Shown here one piece after another: positions 36,906-46,201 of a stretch of 64,000 nucleotides of DNA. Below the pieces are notes generated by a model. It searched no databases. It saw nothing but the letters and a program-made list of their open reading frames with translations, and was not told where the DNA came from. Position numbers and translations under genes: made by a program. The stretch comes from Azonexus sp. (GTDB lineage: Bacteria; Pseudomonadota; Gammaproteobacteria; Burkholderiales; Rhodocyclaceae), in assembly GCA_030696345.1 (NCBI GenBank), contig JAUYSK010000023.1:186001-250000 (forward strand), read 5' to 3'. The number at the start of each line of letters is the position of its first letter. Position 1 is the first letter of the stretch.

Positions 36906-37406
36906 TTGAAAAGAATTTCTGACGCTTTCGTATTTGCCCGGGAAGGCCGTGTTCTGGAAGGGACATTGGCAGTTTCCACACTTGAACGCCTGCATGATTT
37001 GCTTGCAGAGGTGGCTGGAGAGGTGGCTGGAGAGGTAACTTTCCGCCTGGAAGGGTTCAAGGGTGAAGGCGGAGAACTCATGCTGCATCTGGAGGTTTCG
37101 GGCGTTATCCCGTTGGCCTGCCAACGCTGCCTGGAGTCAGTTTCTTTTGATATTGAAGTAGACAACTTGCTGCAACTCGTCCCCGAAGGTGCCGAGTTAT
37201 CGCAAGATGAGCTGGAAGACGACACCCGGGATTTCCTGCCGGTGGCTCGCGAACTGAATGTGGTCGATTTGGTGGAGGATGAAATCCTCCTGACCCTGCC
37301 AGTCGCGCCGCGGCACGAAAAATGTGGTTTGCCTGGTGCAGCCGACGCTGGCGAACGGATCAATCCGTTTGCGACGCTGGCTGGGCTAAAAGGCAAGCCG
37401 AACTGA
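36906..37406 (+). CDS. yceD: YceD/DUF177 family protein (23S rRNA accumulation protein)
   Basis: 166-residue conserved protein that precedes rpmF in most bacteria and is linked to 23S rRNA accumulation. Seen: CQRC pair motif, LVEDEILLTLPVAPRHEKC, NPFATLAGLK. No ATG is available: TTG at 36906 is proposed, 22 bases after the predicted transcript start; the alternative TTG at 36849 lies in the promoter. No ribosome site is visible, so the exact start is uncertain. A 12-base duplication adds EVAG in tandem near residue 36-43. Confidence 0.82.
   Translation: MKRISDAFVFAREGRVLEGTLAVSTLERLHDLLAEVAGEVAGEVTFRLEGFKGEGGELMLHLEVSGVIPLACQRCLESVSFDIEVDNLLQLVPEGAELSQDELEDDTRDFLPVARELNVVDLVEDEILLTLPVAPRHEKCGLPGAADAGERINPFATLAGLKGKPN
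37008..37036 (+). repeat. In-frame 12-base tandem duplication in yceD
   Basis: GAGGTGGCTGGA occurs twice in a row (37008-37031) and begins a third time (GAGGT), coding EVAGEVAGEV. A recent slippage event, tolerated because it keeps frame. Confidence 0.8.
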
Positions 37407-37424
37407 TTTTTTTGGAGTATCAAC

Positions 37425-37604
37425 ATGGCCGTTCAACAGAATAAAAAATCCCCTTCCAAGCGTGGCATGCACCGCGCTCACGACTTCCTGGTTGCCCCCC
37501 CGCTGGCCGTCGAATCGACCACGGGCGAGACGCATCTGCGTCATCACATTTCTCCCAACGGTTTTTACCGTGGCAAGAAAGTTCTGAAGGCAAAAGGCGA
37601 GTAA
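37425..37604 (+). CDS. rpmF: 50S ribosomal protein L32
   Basis: 59-residue ribosomal protein. Starts [20 protein letters not shown], has the conserved [14 protein letters not shown] near the end. This member lacks the four zinc cysteines found in some L32 proteins. GGAG lies ten bases before ATG 37425. Sits between yceD and plsX in the standard order. Confidence 0.97.
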   Translation: MAVQQNKKSPSKRGMHRAHDFLVAPPLAVESTTGETHLRHHISPNGFYRGKKVLKAKGE

Positions 37605-37617
37605 TCATTCATTGAAG

Positions 37618-37655
37618 GGCAGGCGGTTCGTTTCGAGCCGCCTGCCTTTTCTTTT
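37618..37655 (+). terminator. Strong terminator/attenuator between rpmF and plsX
   Basis: GGCAGGCGG (37618-37626) pairs with CCGCCTGCC (37638-37646), extended inward to a 13-bp stem with a TTT loop, followed by TTTTCTTTT. The T tract ends three bases before the plsX ATG. Confidence 0.85.
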
Positions 37656-37658
37656 GCT

Positions 37659-38687
37659 ATGACTACCCGTATCGCCATTGATTGCATGGGGGGTGACCAC
37701 GGTCCGTCAGTGACGGTGCCGGCGGCAATCCAGTTTCTTGCGGAGCATGCGGCTGCACATGTCATCCTGGTAGGTCGGGATGAGGCATTGCGCCCCTTGC
37801 TCGGAAGCCATGTCGAGAACCCACGTCTGCGTATCCAGCACGCCTCTGAAGTAGTGGCTATGGACGAGTCGCCGGCGCTCGCCCTGCGCAATAAGAAAGA
37901 TTCATCCATGCGCGTTGCTGTCAATCTGGTCAAGGCCGGGGAGGCAGATGTCTGTGTTTCGGCGGGGAATACCGGCGCATTGATGGCGATTTCGCGCTTC
38001 GTTCTCAAAATGTTGCCAGGTATTGATCGGCCGGCTATCTGCGCGCCGCTACCCACCGTCAATGGCCATACCCACATGCTTGATCTGGGGGCCAATGTTG
38101 ATTGCGGTCCAGAGCATCTGCTGCAGTTCGGCATCATGGGTGCCATGCTGGTCTCTGCCATGGAACACAAGGAGCGACCGACGGTAGGCATCCTCAATAT
38201 TGGTGAAGAGGAAATCAAGGGTAACGAAGTCGTCAAGGCGGCGGCAGAGTTGCTCCGTGCCTCCGATCTCAACTTCATTGGCAACGTCGAAGGCGATGGC
38301 ATTTACAAGGGCGACGCAGACGTTATCGTCTGCGATGGGTTTGTCGGCAACGTTGCCTTGAAGACCTCGGAAGGCCTGGCTCAGATGCTGGCGTCTTCCT
38401 TGCGTAGCGAGTTCAAGCGCAACTGGCTGACCAAGATTGCCGCATTGATCGCCATTTCGGTACTCAACAACTTCAAGCGGCGTTTTGACCACCGCCGTTA
38501 CAATGGCGCCATTCTGCTCGGCCTCAAGGGAATTTCCGTCAAGAGCCATGGCTCGGCAGATGTCCTGGCATTCGGTAACGCCCTTTCGCGTGCTTACGAT
38601 GCCGTGGAAAATCAGGTTCTGGAACGCATAACCGGGCGCATTGCCCAAATGGCATCGGCTCCCGTTGCTGCAGTGGAGAAGGTCTGA
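37659..38687 (+). CDS. plsX: Phosphate acyltransferase PlsX
   Basis: Converts acyl-ACP to acyl-phosphate for phosphatidic acid synthesis; peripheral membrane enzyme. Seen: [19 protein letters not shown] at the start, [50 protein letters not shown]. 342 residues, normal. ATG 37659 gives the standard N-terminus but has no Shine-Dalgarno; its upstream bases are the rpmF terminator. TGA is directly followed by the fabH ATG. Confidence 0.96.
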   Translation: MTTRIAIDCMGGDHGPSVTVPAAIQFLAEHAAAHVILVGRDEALRPLLGSHVENPRLRIQHASEVVAMDESPALALRNKKDSSMRVAVNLVKAGEADVCVSAGNTGALMAISRFVLKMLPGIDRPAICAPLPTVNGHTHMLDLGANVDCGPEHLLQFGIMGAMLVSAMEHKERPTVGILNIGEEEIKGNEVVKAAAELLRASDLNFIGNVEGDGIYKGDADVIVCDGFVGNVALKTSEGLAQMLASSLRSEFKRNWLTKIAALIAISVLNNFKRRFDHRRYNGAILLGLKGISVKSHGSADVLAFGNALSRAYDAVENQVLERITGRIAQMASAPVAAVEKV

Positions 38688-39647
38688 ATGTATGCACGTT
38701 TGATCGGTACTGGCAGTTGCCTTCCCGGCAACCCTGTGAGCAACAACGATCTGGCCGCACGCGGTATTGAAACCAACGACGAGTGGATCGTGACGCGTAC
38801 CGGCATTCGTAGTCGCTATCTGGCTGAACCAGGTACAACATCAAGTGAACTAGGCTTGGTCGCGGCTCAGCGAGCGCTCGAAATGGCCGGTATCGAAGCA
38901 AGCGAGCTAGATCTGATCATCGTTGCCACATCGACGCCTGACTTCATTTTTCCGAGTACAGCCTGCCTGATACAGGGCAAGCTGGGCAACAAAGGCGCCA
39001 CTGCTTTCGATGTTCAGGCTGTTTGCGCTGGATTTACTTATGCACTCGGAATTGCAGAAAAGTTTATTAGCTCCGGCAGTCACAAAAAAGCACTGGTCAT
39101 TGGCGCCGAAATCTTTTCGCGCATTCTTGACTGGAATGATCGTGGTACCTGTGTTCTGTTCGGTGATGGCGCCGGCGCAGTTGTTCTCGAAGCTTCGGAT
39201 AAGCCGGGAATTCTCGCTACCGCCATGCACGCCGATGGAAGCCAGAACGGCATTCTGAATGTGCCCGGCCAAATTTGCGGTGGGCAGGTTACCGGTGACC
39301 CGTTCCTGCGCATGGACGGTCAGGCTGTTTTCAAGTTCGCCGTGCGCGTATTGGCGGATGTGGCCGAAGAAGTCTGTCAGTCTGCCGGCATCCAGACCAG
39401 TGATGTCGATTGGCTGATCCCGCATCAGGCGAACATCCGCATCATTGACGCCACTGGTAAAAAATTGGGCATCGACCGTGACAAGGTGATCGTCACCGTT
39501 GATCGCCATGGCAACACTTCAGCCGCATCGGTGCCGCTGGCCCTCGACGAAGCGGTCCGTGACGGACGTATCCAGAAGGGCCAGAAGGTCCTGCTGGAGG
39601 GCGTCGGTGGCGGCTTTACCTGGGCTGCGGCCCTGCTCGAATTCTGA
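38688..39647 (+). CDS. fabH: Beta-ketoacyl-ACP synthase III
   Basis: Starts fatty-acid synthesis by condensing acetyl-CoA with malonyl-ACP. The catalytic triad is C113 (AVCAGF), H246 (IPHQANIR) and N276 (HGNTSAAS). 319 residues. Begins immediately after the plsX stop with GGAG inside the end of plsX, so coupling is likely. Confidence 0.97.
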   Translation: MYARLIGTGSCLPGNPVSNNDLAARGIETNDEWIVTRTGIRSRYLAEPGTTSSELGLVAAQRALEMAGIEASELDLIIVATSTPDFIFPSTACLIQGKLGNKGATAFDVQAVCAGFTYALGIAEKFISSGSHKKALVIGAEIFSRILDWNDRGTCVLFGDGAGAVVLEASDKPGILATAMHADGSQNGILNVPGQICGGQVTGDPFLRMDGQAVFKFAVRVLADVAEEVCQSAGIQTSDVDWLIPHQANIRIIDATGKKLGIDRDKVIVTVDRHGNTSAASVPLALDEAVRDGRIQKGQKVLLEGVGGGFTWAAALLEF

Positions 39648-39664
39648 ACCAGGAGACTTAGAGA

Positions 39665-40591
39665 ATGTCTTTTGCCTTCGTATTTCCCGGCCAAGGCTCA
39701 CAGAGCGTTGGCATGATGGCCGCCTACGGTGATGCTGCCGTGGTGCGTGCAACTTTTGATGAGGCCTCAGCCGCTTTGGGTGACGACCTGTGGGCCATGG
39801 TTGCCGAAGGTCCGGCTGAAATTCTGACCCAGACCGTAAATACCCAGCCGGTGATGTTGACCGCAGGCATTGCTACCTGGCGCCTCTGGCTGCAAAAGGG
39901 CGGCCGCAAGCCGACAGTCCTTGCGGGCCATAGCCTGGGTGAATATTCGGCGCTGGTCGCCGCTGGCGTCATCGAACTCAAGGATGCCGTACCACTCGTT
40001 CGCCTGCGGGCCGCTGCCATGCAGCAAGCGGTGCCGGTTGGTACCGGGGCCATGGCTGCCGTGCTTGGCCTGGACAACGCGGGTATCACTGCTGCCTGTG
40101 CCGAAGCGGCGCAAGGTGAGGTGGTAGAGCCAGTCAATTTCAATGCCAATGGACAAACCGTAATCGCTGGCCACAAGGCAGCTGTCGAGCGAGCCATGGA
40201 AGCCTGCAAGGCACGTGGCGCAAAGATGACCAAGGCGCTGCCGGTTTCGGCACCGTTTCATTCATCACTGATTCGTCCGGCCGCCGACAAACTGGCTGCT
40301 CGCCTCGCCGAATTGTCCCTGAACGCACCGCAGATTCCGGTTATCAATAACGTCGATGTCACCATTGAGAACGATCCTGCCTGTATCAAGGATGCGCTGA
40401 TTCGGCAGGCTTACAATCCGGTCCGTTGGGTTGAAACCATCCAGTCGATGGCGGCAATGGGTGTTACAACCGTGGCCGAATGTGGCCCGGGCAAGGTACT
40501 GGCCGGTCTGACCAAGCGTTGCGCCGATGGCATTGTTGGTGTCGCACTGGCCGACGCAGCCTCCATCGAAGCCAACCTCGGTCTGGAGTAA
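39665..40591 (+). CDS. fabD: Malonyl-CoA:ACP transacylase
   Basis: Loads malonate onto ACP. Active-site S90 in AGHSLGEYSAL and H199 in VSAPFHSSL; N-terminal FVFPGQGSQSVGM is standard. 308 residues. Seventeen bases after fabH, with AGGAG before the ATG. Confidence 0.97.
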   Translation: MSFAFVFPGQGSQSVGMMAAYGDAAVVRATFDEASAALGDDLWAMVAEGPAEILTQTVNTQPVMLTAGIATWRLWLQKGGRKPTVLAGHSLGEYSALVAAGVIELKDAVPLVRLRAAAMQQAVPVGTGAMAAVLGLDNAGITAACAEAAQGEVVEPVNFNANGQTVIAGHKAAVERAMEACKARGAKMTKALPVSAPFHSSLIRPAADKLAARLAELSLNAPQIPVINNVDVTIENDPACIKDALIRQAYNPVRWVETIQSMAAMGVTTVAECGPGKVLAGLTKRCADGIVGVALADAASIEANLGLE

Positions 40592-40594
40592 TTG

Positions 40595-41335
40595 ATGCTG
40601 AACGATAAAATTGCTCTCGTTACCGGCGCAACTCGCGGCATTGGCCGCGCCATTTCACTTGAACTTGGCAAGCAGGGCGCAACCGTCATCGGTACGGCGA
40701 CCAACGAAGAGGGCGCCGGTAAAATCTCTGCATTCCTCGCCGAAGCAGGGTTCAAGGGCAAAGGTATCGCCCTGAACGTCTGCGACGTAGCCCAGACCGA
40801 TGTGGTTCTTGCGGAGCTGGCCAAGGAGTTTGGCGCCATTGCCATTTTGGTCAATAACGCCGGCATCACACGCGACAACCTGACCATGCGCATGGGCGAT
40901 GATGAATGGGATGCGGTAATTGACACCAACCTGAAGGCAGTCTTCCGACTTTCACGTGGCGTCATGCGCGGCATGATGAAGGCCCGTTTTGGCCGCATCG
41001 TCAATATCACTTCGGTGGTCGGGTACTCCGGTAATGCCGGCCAAGCCAACTATTGCGCCGCCAAGGCTGGCGTGGCGGGCATGACTCGCTCACTGGCTCG
41101 CGAACTGGGCAGTCGTAACATCACCGTCAATTGCGTTGCGCCGGGCTTTATTGCCACTGACATGACGCATGCTTTGACCGAAGAACAAAAGCAGGCCATG
41201 CTGGCGTCGATTCCGCTTGGTCGTGCCGGCGTACCGGAGGATATTGCCGGTACTGTCGGTTTTCTCGTATCCCCGGCTGGCGCCTATATCACAGGTACAA
41301 CAGTGCATGTGAATGGCGGCATGTTCATGGATTGA
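40595..41335 (+). CDS. fabG: 3-oxoacyl-ACP reductase
   Basis: NADPH-dependent short-chain reductase of the elongation cycle. Cofactor motif TGATRGIGRAI at 10-20, NNAG at 87-90, catalytic S140, Y153 and K157 (NYCAAKAG). 246 residues. ATG at 40595 is preferred to the TTG one codon upstream because GGAG then has proper spacing. Three bases separate it from the fabD stop. Confidence 0.97.
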   Translation: MLNDKIALVTGATRGIGRAISLELGKQGATVIGTATNEEGAGKISAFLAEAGFKGKGIALNVCDVAQTDVVLAELAKEFGAIAILVNNAGITRDNLTMRMGDDEWDAVIDTNLKAVFRLSRGVMRGMMKARFGRIVNITSVVGYSGNAGQANYCAAKAGVAGMTRSLARELGSRNITVNCVAPGFIATDMTHALTEEQKQAMLASIPLGRAGVPEDIAGTVGFLVSPAGAYITGTTVHVNGGMFMD

Positions 41336-41411
41336 TTTCCTGAAGCCTCGGCTTTTGGTAAACTTATCGTGTTTTTTTATTTCGCACCCCTGAGGGGAAG
41401 GAGTTTTTCTA

Positions 41412-41648
41412 ATGGATAACATCGTAGAGCGCGTCAAGAAGATCGTCGCCGAGCAACTGGGCGTGAACGAAGCGGACATCAAGAATGAGTCCTCCTTTGT
41501 AGACGATCTGGGCGCGGATTCCCTGGACACCGTTGAGCTGGTCATGGCACTTGAAGAAGAGTTCGAGTGCGAAATCCCTGACGACCAGGCTGAGAAGATC
41601 ACCACGGTCCAGCAGGCAGTCGATTTCATCCTCGCCAACAAGAAGTAA
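41412..41648 (+). CDS. acpP: Acyl carrier protein
   Basis: 78-residue acidic carrier; the phosphopantetheine is attached to S37 in [11 protein letters not shown] by AcpS, which is also encoded here (53897). Strong ribosome site AAGGAG eight bases before ATG. The 76 bases before it are T-rich and may hold an extra promoter, but none is clear. Confidence 0.98.
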   Translation: MDNIVERVKKIVAEQLGVNEADIKNESSFVDDLGADSLDTVELVMALEEEFECEIPDDQAEKITTVQQAVDFILANKK

Positions 41649-41669
41649 TTCATTTCTTGCTGACTCAGG

Positions 41670-41704
41670 CAAGGCCGGCCCCCATGGCCGGCCTTGCTAC
41701 TTTT
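41670..41704 (+). terminator. Hairpin between acpP and fabF, partial terminator
   Basis: CAAGGCCGGCC (41670-41680), loop CCCAT, GGCCGGCCTTG (41686-41696), followed by CTACTTTT. An 11-bp GC-rich stem with a weak T run; fits a partial terminator or 3' stabiliser that leaves acpP mRNA more abundant than fabF. Confidence 0.55.
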
Positions 41705-41720
41705 GCTTTCGGAGTGAACC

Positions 41721-42956
41721 TTGGCACGTCGCAGAGTCGTAATTACCGGTCTGGGTATTGTTAGCCCGGTCGGAAACACCGTCGAAGAGGCATGGCAGAA
41801 TATTCTGGCCGGTCGCTCTGGCATCGCCCATGTCACCAAGTTTGATGCATCCACCTTCCCGGCACAGATTGCCGGTGAGGTCAAAAACTTTGACATAACC
41901 GATTATATTTCAGCTAAAGATGCCCGTCGCATGGATACGTTTATCCATTTCGGCATGGCAGCTGGCATTCAGGCCGTGCGGGATGCCGGACTGGATAAGG
42001 AAAATGCTGTCGATCCGGAACGGATCGGAGTCGCCATCGGCTCCGGCATCGGTGGTCTGCCGCTGATCGAAGAAACCAAGGCAGAGTTTATTGCCTCCGG
42101 CATTCGCAAGGTTTCGCCGTTTTTCGTACCGGGCTCAATCATCAACATGATCTCGGGCAACCTGTCGATCATGTTCAATTTCAAGGGCCCGAACATCGCC
42201 CACGTTTCAGCCTGTACGACCGGCACCCACTCCATTGGTGAGGCGTCACGCATCATCGAATACGGCGATGCCGATGTGATGGTTGCTGGTGGTGCGGAAT
42301 CCACGGTTTCGCCGCTGGGCATGGGGGGCTTCTGTGCCGCCCGTGCGTTGTCGACCCGCAACGATGACCCAACAACCGCTAGTCGGCCGTGGGACAAGGA
42401 TAGAGACGGTTTCGTACTAGGCGAGGGCGCCGGTGTCATGGTGCTTGAAGAGTATGAGCACGCCAAAGCCCGTGGCGCCAAGATTTATGCCGAACTGGTC
42501 GGTTACGGCATGAGTGCTGATGCCCATCACATTACTGCCCCGAATTCGGATGGTCCTCGGCGCAGCATGTTGAACGCGCTGAAAAATGCAGGCATTAGTC
42601 CATCTGATGTTCAGTACGTCAATGCCCATGGAACGTCGACACCCCTCGGTGACAAGAACGAAACCGAGGCGATCAAGTTGGCTTTTGGTGATGCCGCCTA
42701 CAAGATTGTGGTGAATTCGACCAAGTCGATGACGGGTCATCTGTTAGGTGGCGCGGGAGGTATTGAGTCACTCTTTACTGTGCTCGCCGTTCATAACCAA
42801 ATTTCTCCACCGACCACCAATATTTTCAACCAGGATCCGGAGTGTGATCTTGATTACTGTGCCAATCAGGCTCGGGAAATGAAAATTGAGTTCGCACTGA
42901 AGAACAACTTCGGCTTTGGTGGAACGAACGGTTCGCTGGTTTTCAAGCGCATCTGA
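41721..42956 (+). CDS. fabF: Beta-ketoacyl-ACP synthase II
   Basis: Chain-elongating condensing enzyme. Active-site C165 ([13 protein letters not shown]) with histidines in [14 protein letters not shown] and [13 protein letters not shown]. 411 residues, standard. The start is TTG, preceded by GGAG at correct distance, and gives [12 protein letters not shown]; no in-frame ATG or GTG is nearby, so expression may be deliberately low. Confidence 0.96.
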   Translation: MARRRVVITGLGIVSPVGNTVEEAWQNILAGRSGIAHVTKFDASTFPAQIAGEVKNFDITDYISAKDARRMDTFIHFGMAAGIQAVRDAGLDKENAVDPERIGVAIGSGIGGLPLIEETKAEFIASGIRKVSPFFVPGSIINMISGNLSIMFNFKGPNIAHVSACTTGTHSIGEASRIIEYGDADVMVAGGAESTVSPLGMGGFCAARALSTRNDDPTTASRPWDKDRDGFVLGEGAGVMVLEEYEHAKARGAKIYAELVGYGMSADAHHITAPNSDGPRRSMLNALKNAGISPSDVQYVNAHGTSTPLGDKNETEAIKLAFGDAAYKIVVNSTKSMTGHLLGGAGGIESLFTVLAVHNQISPPTTNIFNQDPECDLDYCANQAREMKIEFALKNNFGFGGTNGSLVFKRI

Positions 42957-42977
42957 TTCGGTTTTTGAGATAGAACG

Positions 42978-43415
42978 GTGCAGTTTCCGATCACCATCGG
43001 ACTGCGCCGTTCGCGCTTTCTCGACGGCTTTGTTTTTTTAAGTGCGCTGTTGGCTAGTGGAGCAACAGCATTCTTAAATCAGTCCCCAACTGTGCAGATG
43101 GCCTTCCTGCTGGCCATCTGGCTTTGCGGTTCGCTGGCCTGGCACCGATTGTCCCCACGATTCTCAGCCATGCGTCTTGAGCGAAATGGCCAGATTTCAG
43201 TTGTTTGCGTCGGGATGGATGAGTTTTCTGCCGCTGAACTATTGCCGCAGGCAACCGTTCATCCCTGGCTGACAGTTTTTCGCCTGAAAACCGAAGGCGG
43301 TCGGAGTCAGACACTGGTTGCTGCGGTGGACAGCCTGAAAACAGAGGATTTCCGCCGCCTGCGTATGTTCCTGCGCTGGCGGGGAGATTTCAGCGACCCA
43401 AAGGACGACGCTTAA
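42978..43415 (+). CDS. YgfX-like small membrane protein
   Basis: 145 residues with two adjacent helices (about 15-33 and 38-58) and a soluble tail. The pattern of the tail, [20 protein letters not shown]...LVAAVDSL...RRLRMFLRW, resembles YgfX (CptA), a membrane protein linked to cell division in E. coli. GTG start 21 bases after fabF. Its last 26 bases overlap the end of nadB on the other strand. The sdhE partner gene is not adjacent. Confidence 0.65.
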   Translation: MQFPITIGLRRSRFLDGFVFLSALLASGATAFLNQSPTVQMAFLLAIWLCGSLAWHRLSPRFSAMRLERNGQISVVCVGMDEFSAAELLPQATVHPWLTVFRLKTEGGRSQTLVAAVDSLKTEDFRRLRMFLRWRGDFSDPKDDA

Positions 43416-44967
43416 GTACGGTGTTTTTTGCTTTTTTCAACATCTCAGGATAGTCGCGCGAAAAATGCAGGCCACGGCTTTCCTTGCGTTGCATGGCACA
43501 ACGAACGATCAAGTCAGCAGTCACCACCAGATTACGCAATTCAATCAGATCGTGGTTGACCCGGAAATTGGCGTAGAACTCGTCAATTTCCCGCATCAGC
43601 AGCGCAATTCGATGGCTAGCCCGCTTCAGACGCTTGGTAGTCCGAACAATCCCGACATAGTCCCACATGAAGCGGCGCAGTTCGTCCCAGTTATGTGAGA
43701 TGACGACATCCTCGTCGGCGTCGGTAACCCGACTTTCATCCCAGCCGGGCAGGTCAGGCAGCATTTTGGTTTTACCGTCCAGAATGTCGTTGACCGCAGC
43801 TTCCGAAAAAACGAGGCATTCAAGCAGTGAGTTTGAGGCCAGACGGTTAGCCCCGTGCAACCCCGTGCAGGACGCCTCACCGGCGACATAGAGACCTGCC
43901 ACATCAGTTCGCCCCTTGAGGTCACTGACAATACCACCGCAGGTGTAATGCGCTGCCGGTACCACAGGTATTGGTTCGGAAGTGATGTCAATGCCGAGTT
44001 CAAGGCAGCGAGCATGAATGTTCGGAAAATGTTCTCTAATGAACGACTCACCTTTATGCGAAATATCGAGATAAACGCAATCCAGGCCACGCTTCTTCAT
44101 CTCGAAGTCGATGGCACGGGCGACGATGTCGCGTGGAGCCAGTTCGGCTCGTTCATCATGTTCAGGCATGAAGCGGGTGCCATCAGGGAGTCTGAGCAGA
44201 CCACCTTCACCACGCACTGCTTCGGAAATCAGGAATGACTTGGCTTGCGGATGGTAAAGGCAGGTCGGGTGAAACTGGATGAATTCCATGTTCGACACCC
44301 GGCAACCCGCACGGTAGGCCATGGCGATGCCATCACCCGTCGAGGTATCCGGATTGGTTGTGTAGAGATATACCTTGCCGGCCCCGCCGGTGGCGATCAG
44401 AGTATTCGGTGCACCGATGGTTATCACCTCACCGCTGCGGCTGTTCAGCACATAAGCACCAAAACAACGGTTGTCGCCGGTGCCGAGCTTCTCTCCGGTA
44501 ATGAGATCAATGGCAATATGGCTTTCCAGCACCATGATATTGGGATTGGCACGGACTTTTTTGGTCAGTGTGTCCTGCACCGACTGGCCGGTGGCATCGG
44601 CAACATGGATGACGCGGCGGGCACTATGGCCGCCCTCGCGAGTCAGGTGATATCCCGCTTCATCCTTGGTGAATGGCACCCCTTGTTCGATCAGCCAATC
44701 AATGGCTTGGCGGCCGTTTTCAACCACGAAGCGGGTAGCGGCATCATCATTGAGCCAAGCACCAGCAATATGCGTGTCCTGAATGTGCGCCTCAATAGAA
44801 TCCTTGCTATCCAGGACGGCGGCGATGCCTCCCTGAGCCCAGCCGGACGCGGAATCTTCCAGGCTACGCTTACTGATAAGCACGACTCGGCAATGCCTGG
44901 CTAGCCTTAAGGCGGCCGATTGCCCGGCAAGACCACTGCCAATGATAAGCACATCAAATTTTTGCAC
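43390..44967 (-). CDS. nadB: L-aspartate oxidase
   Basis: FAD enzyme oxidising aspartate to iminoaspartate, first step of NAD synthesis. FAD-binding [18 protein letters not shown] at the N-terminus, [47 protein letters not shown], and a helical C-terminal domain. 525 residues, near the usual 535. Start is GTG. nadA and nadC are not in the window. Divergent from rpoE, as in many proteobacteria. Confidence 0.95.
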   Translation of the reverse strand: MQKFDVLIIGSGLAGQSAALRLARHCRVVLISKRSLEDSASGWAQGGIAAVLDSKDSIEAHIQDTHIAGAWLNDDAATRFVVENGRQAIDWLIEQGVPFTKDEAGYHLTREGGHSARRVIHVADATGQSVQDTLTKKVRANPNIMVLESHIAIDLITGEKLGTGDNRCFGAYVLNSRSGEVITIGAPNTLIATGGAGKVYLYTTNPDTSTGDGIAMAYRAGCRVSNMEFIQFHPTCLYHPQAKSFLISEAVRGEGGLLRLPDGTRFMPEHDERAELAPRDIVARAIDFEMKKRGLDCVYLDISHKGESFIREHFPNIHARCLELGIDITSEPIPVVPAAHYTCGGIVSDLKGRTDVAGLYVAGEASCTGLHGANRLASNSLLECLVFSEAAVNDILDGKTKMLPDLPGWDESRVTDADEDVVISHNWDELRRFMWDYVGIVRTTKRLKRASHRIALLMREIDEFYANFRVNHDLIELRNLVVTADLIVRCAMQRKESRGLHFSRDYPEMLKKAKNTVLKRRPLGR

Positions 44968-45085
44968 GGCTGTTCTCTATTGGGATTATTTTGCGAGAAA
45001 TATAGCACGTGAGAAAGCCTTGTTCCCGTTACAGAGTGTCACAATTAAGGATAATTACCTATCCACAGGACAAAAGTTGCTGCGC

Positions 45086-45091
45086 TATACT
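45086..45091 (+). promoter_or_regulatory. Candidate -10 element upstream of rpoE
   Basis: TATACT 48 bases before the rpoE start; no matching -35 was seen at 16-18 bases. The 170-base divergent region also has to contain the nadB promoter. No clear sigma-E-type GGAAC...TCAAA autoregulatory promoter was identified. Confidence 0.3.
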
Positions 45092-45138
45092 GCGTTTCAT
45101 AAACATACCAATGATTACCCCCAGGGAACAATTTAGCC

Positions 45139-45738
45139 ATGAGTGAGCGCGAAATCGATCAGATACTGGTCGAACGGGCGCAAGGCGGAGATAAACGCGC
45201 CTTCGACCAGTTGGTGAGCAAATATCAGCGCAAGCTGGGACGTTTGCTTTCGCGCTTCATTCGCGACCAGGCCGAAGTCGAGGATGTTTCCCAAGAGGCC
45301 TTTATCAAAGCCTATCGTGCCTTGCCGTCATTTCGCGGTGATAGCGCTTTCTATACCTGGCTTTACCGCATTGGCATTAATACCGCCAAAAATTATCTGG
45401 TTTCGCAAGGCCGGCGCGCCCCGACGAGTACTGAATACGATGCTGAAGAGGCTGAAGGCTTCGAAGATGCCAGCCAGTTGCGCGACATCAACACACCGGA
45501 AAGCCTGTTGCTGTCAAAACAGATTGGTCAGACCGTCAACGCTGCTATGGAAGCTTTGCCGGATGAATTGCGCACGGCTATCGTGCTCCGCGAAATTGAT
45601 GGCATGTCATACGAGGAAATTGCCGGCATCATGGATTGTCCGATCGGTACCGTGCGTTCCCGTATCTTCAGGGCTCGCGAGGCCGTATCAGCCAAGCTTC
45701 GCCCATTACTCGATACGGCCCCGGATCGGCGCTGGTAA
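45139..45738 (+). CDS. rpoE: RNA polymerase sigma-E factor (RpoE/AlgU)
   Basis: ECF sigma factor for envelope stress. Sigma region 2 (FDQLVSKYQRKLGRLLSRF, VEDVSQEAFIKAYRAL) and region 4 (LPDELRTAIVLREIDGMSYEEIA, GTVRSRIFRAREAV) are complete; 199 residues. The genes normally following it, anti-sigma rseA and rseB, are absent: rseC starts five bases after its stop. Confidence 0.95.
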   Translation: MSEREIDQILVERAQGGDKRAFDQLVSKYQRKLGRLLSRFIRDQAEVEDVSQEAFIKAYRALPSFRGDSAFYTWLYRIGINTAKNYLVSQGRRAPTSTEYDAEEAEGFEDASQLRDINTPESLLLSKQIGQTVNAAMEALPDELRTAIVLREIDGMSYEEIAGIMDCPIGTVRSRIFRAREAVSAKLRPLLDTAPDRRW

Positions 45739-45743
45739 AAATC

Positions 45744-46178
45744 ATGCCTGAAGGAACGAGCACTATCCGCGCCATTGTTCGGGCGCTGGAAGGCGAAGAT
45801 GCCCTGGTTGAGGTTGAACAGGGTGGTTGCGGCCGTTGCCATGAAGAAGGCGGATGTGGCGGCCAACATTTGACCCAGATGTTCTGTAGCGGGCCAAAAA
45901 CTTATCGGGTCATCAACCACGTTGGCGCAGGCATTGGCGATCGCGTCACCATTGCTGTCGCGGCCGGAAGCGTTCGCCGAACTGCCAATTTGGCCTATGG
46001 AGTGCCGTTGACCGCAACCATTATCGGCGCAGCCCTTGGTACATCGCTTAACGGCGACCTCGGGGCGATTCTGGGAGCCACTCTCGCACTTGGACTTGCC
46101 GTCTTCTATGTTCGTTTTCGTTCGCAGGACCGCTCTGGAAATTTCGCCGAGCGCCCTTATATCGTTTCTCGTTCCTAG
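45744..46178 (+). CDS. rseC: RseC/MucC family membrane protein
   Basis: 144 residues: N-terminal cytoplasmic cysteine cluster GGCGRCHEEGGCGG, a conserved ALVEVEQG segment, then two helices (about 78-98 and 102-122). RseC proteins modulate sigma-E or help reduce SoxR. ATG at 45744 is chosen because the upstream frame overlaps rpoE. Followed by degP 23 bases later. Confidence 0.88.
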   Translation: MPEGTSTIRAIVRALEGEDALVEVEQGGCGRCHEEGGCGGQHLTQMFCSGPKTYRVINHVGAGIGDRVTIAVAAGSVRRTANLAYGVPLTATIIGAALGTSLNGDLGAILGATLALGLAVFYVRFRSQDRSGNFAERPYIVSRS

Positions 46179-46201
46179 CTGAACCAGGAGGTGCGCTGCT
46201 C

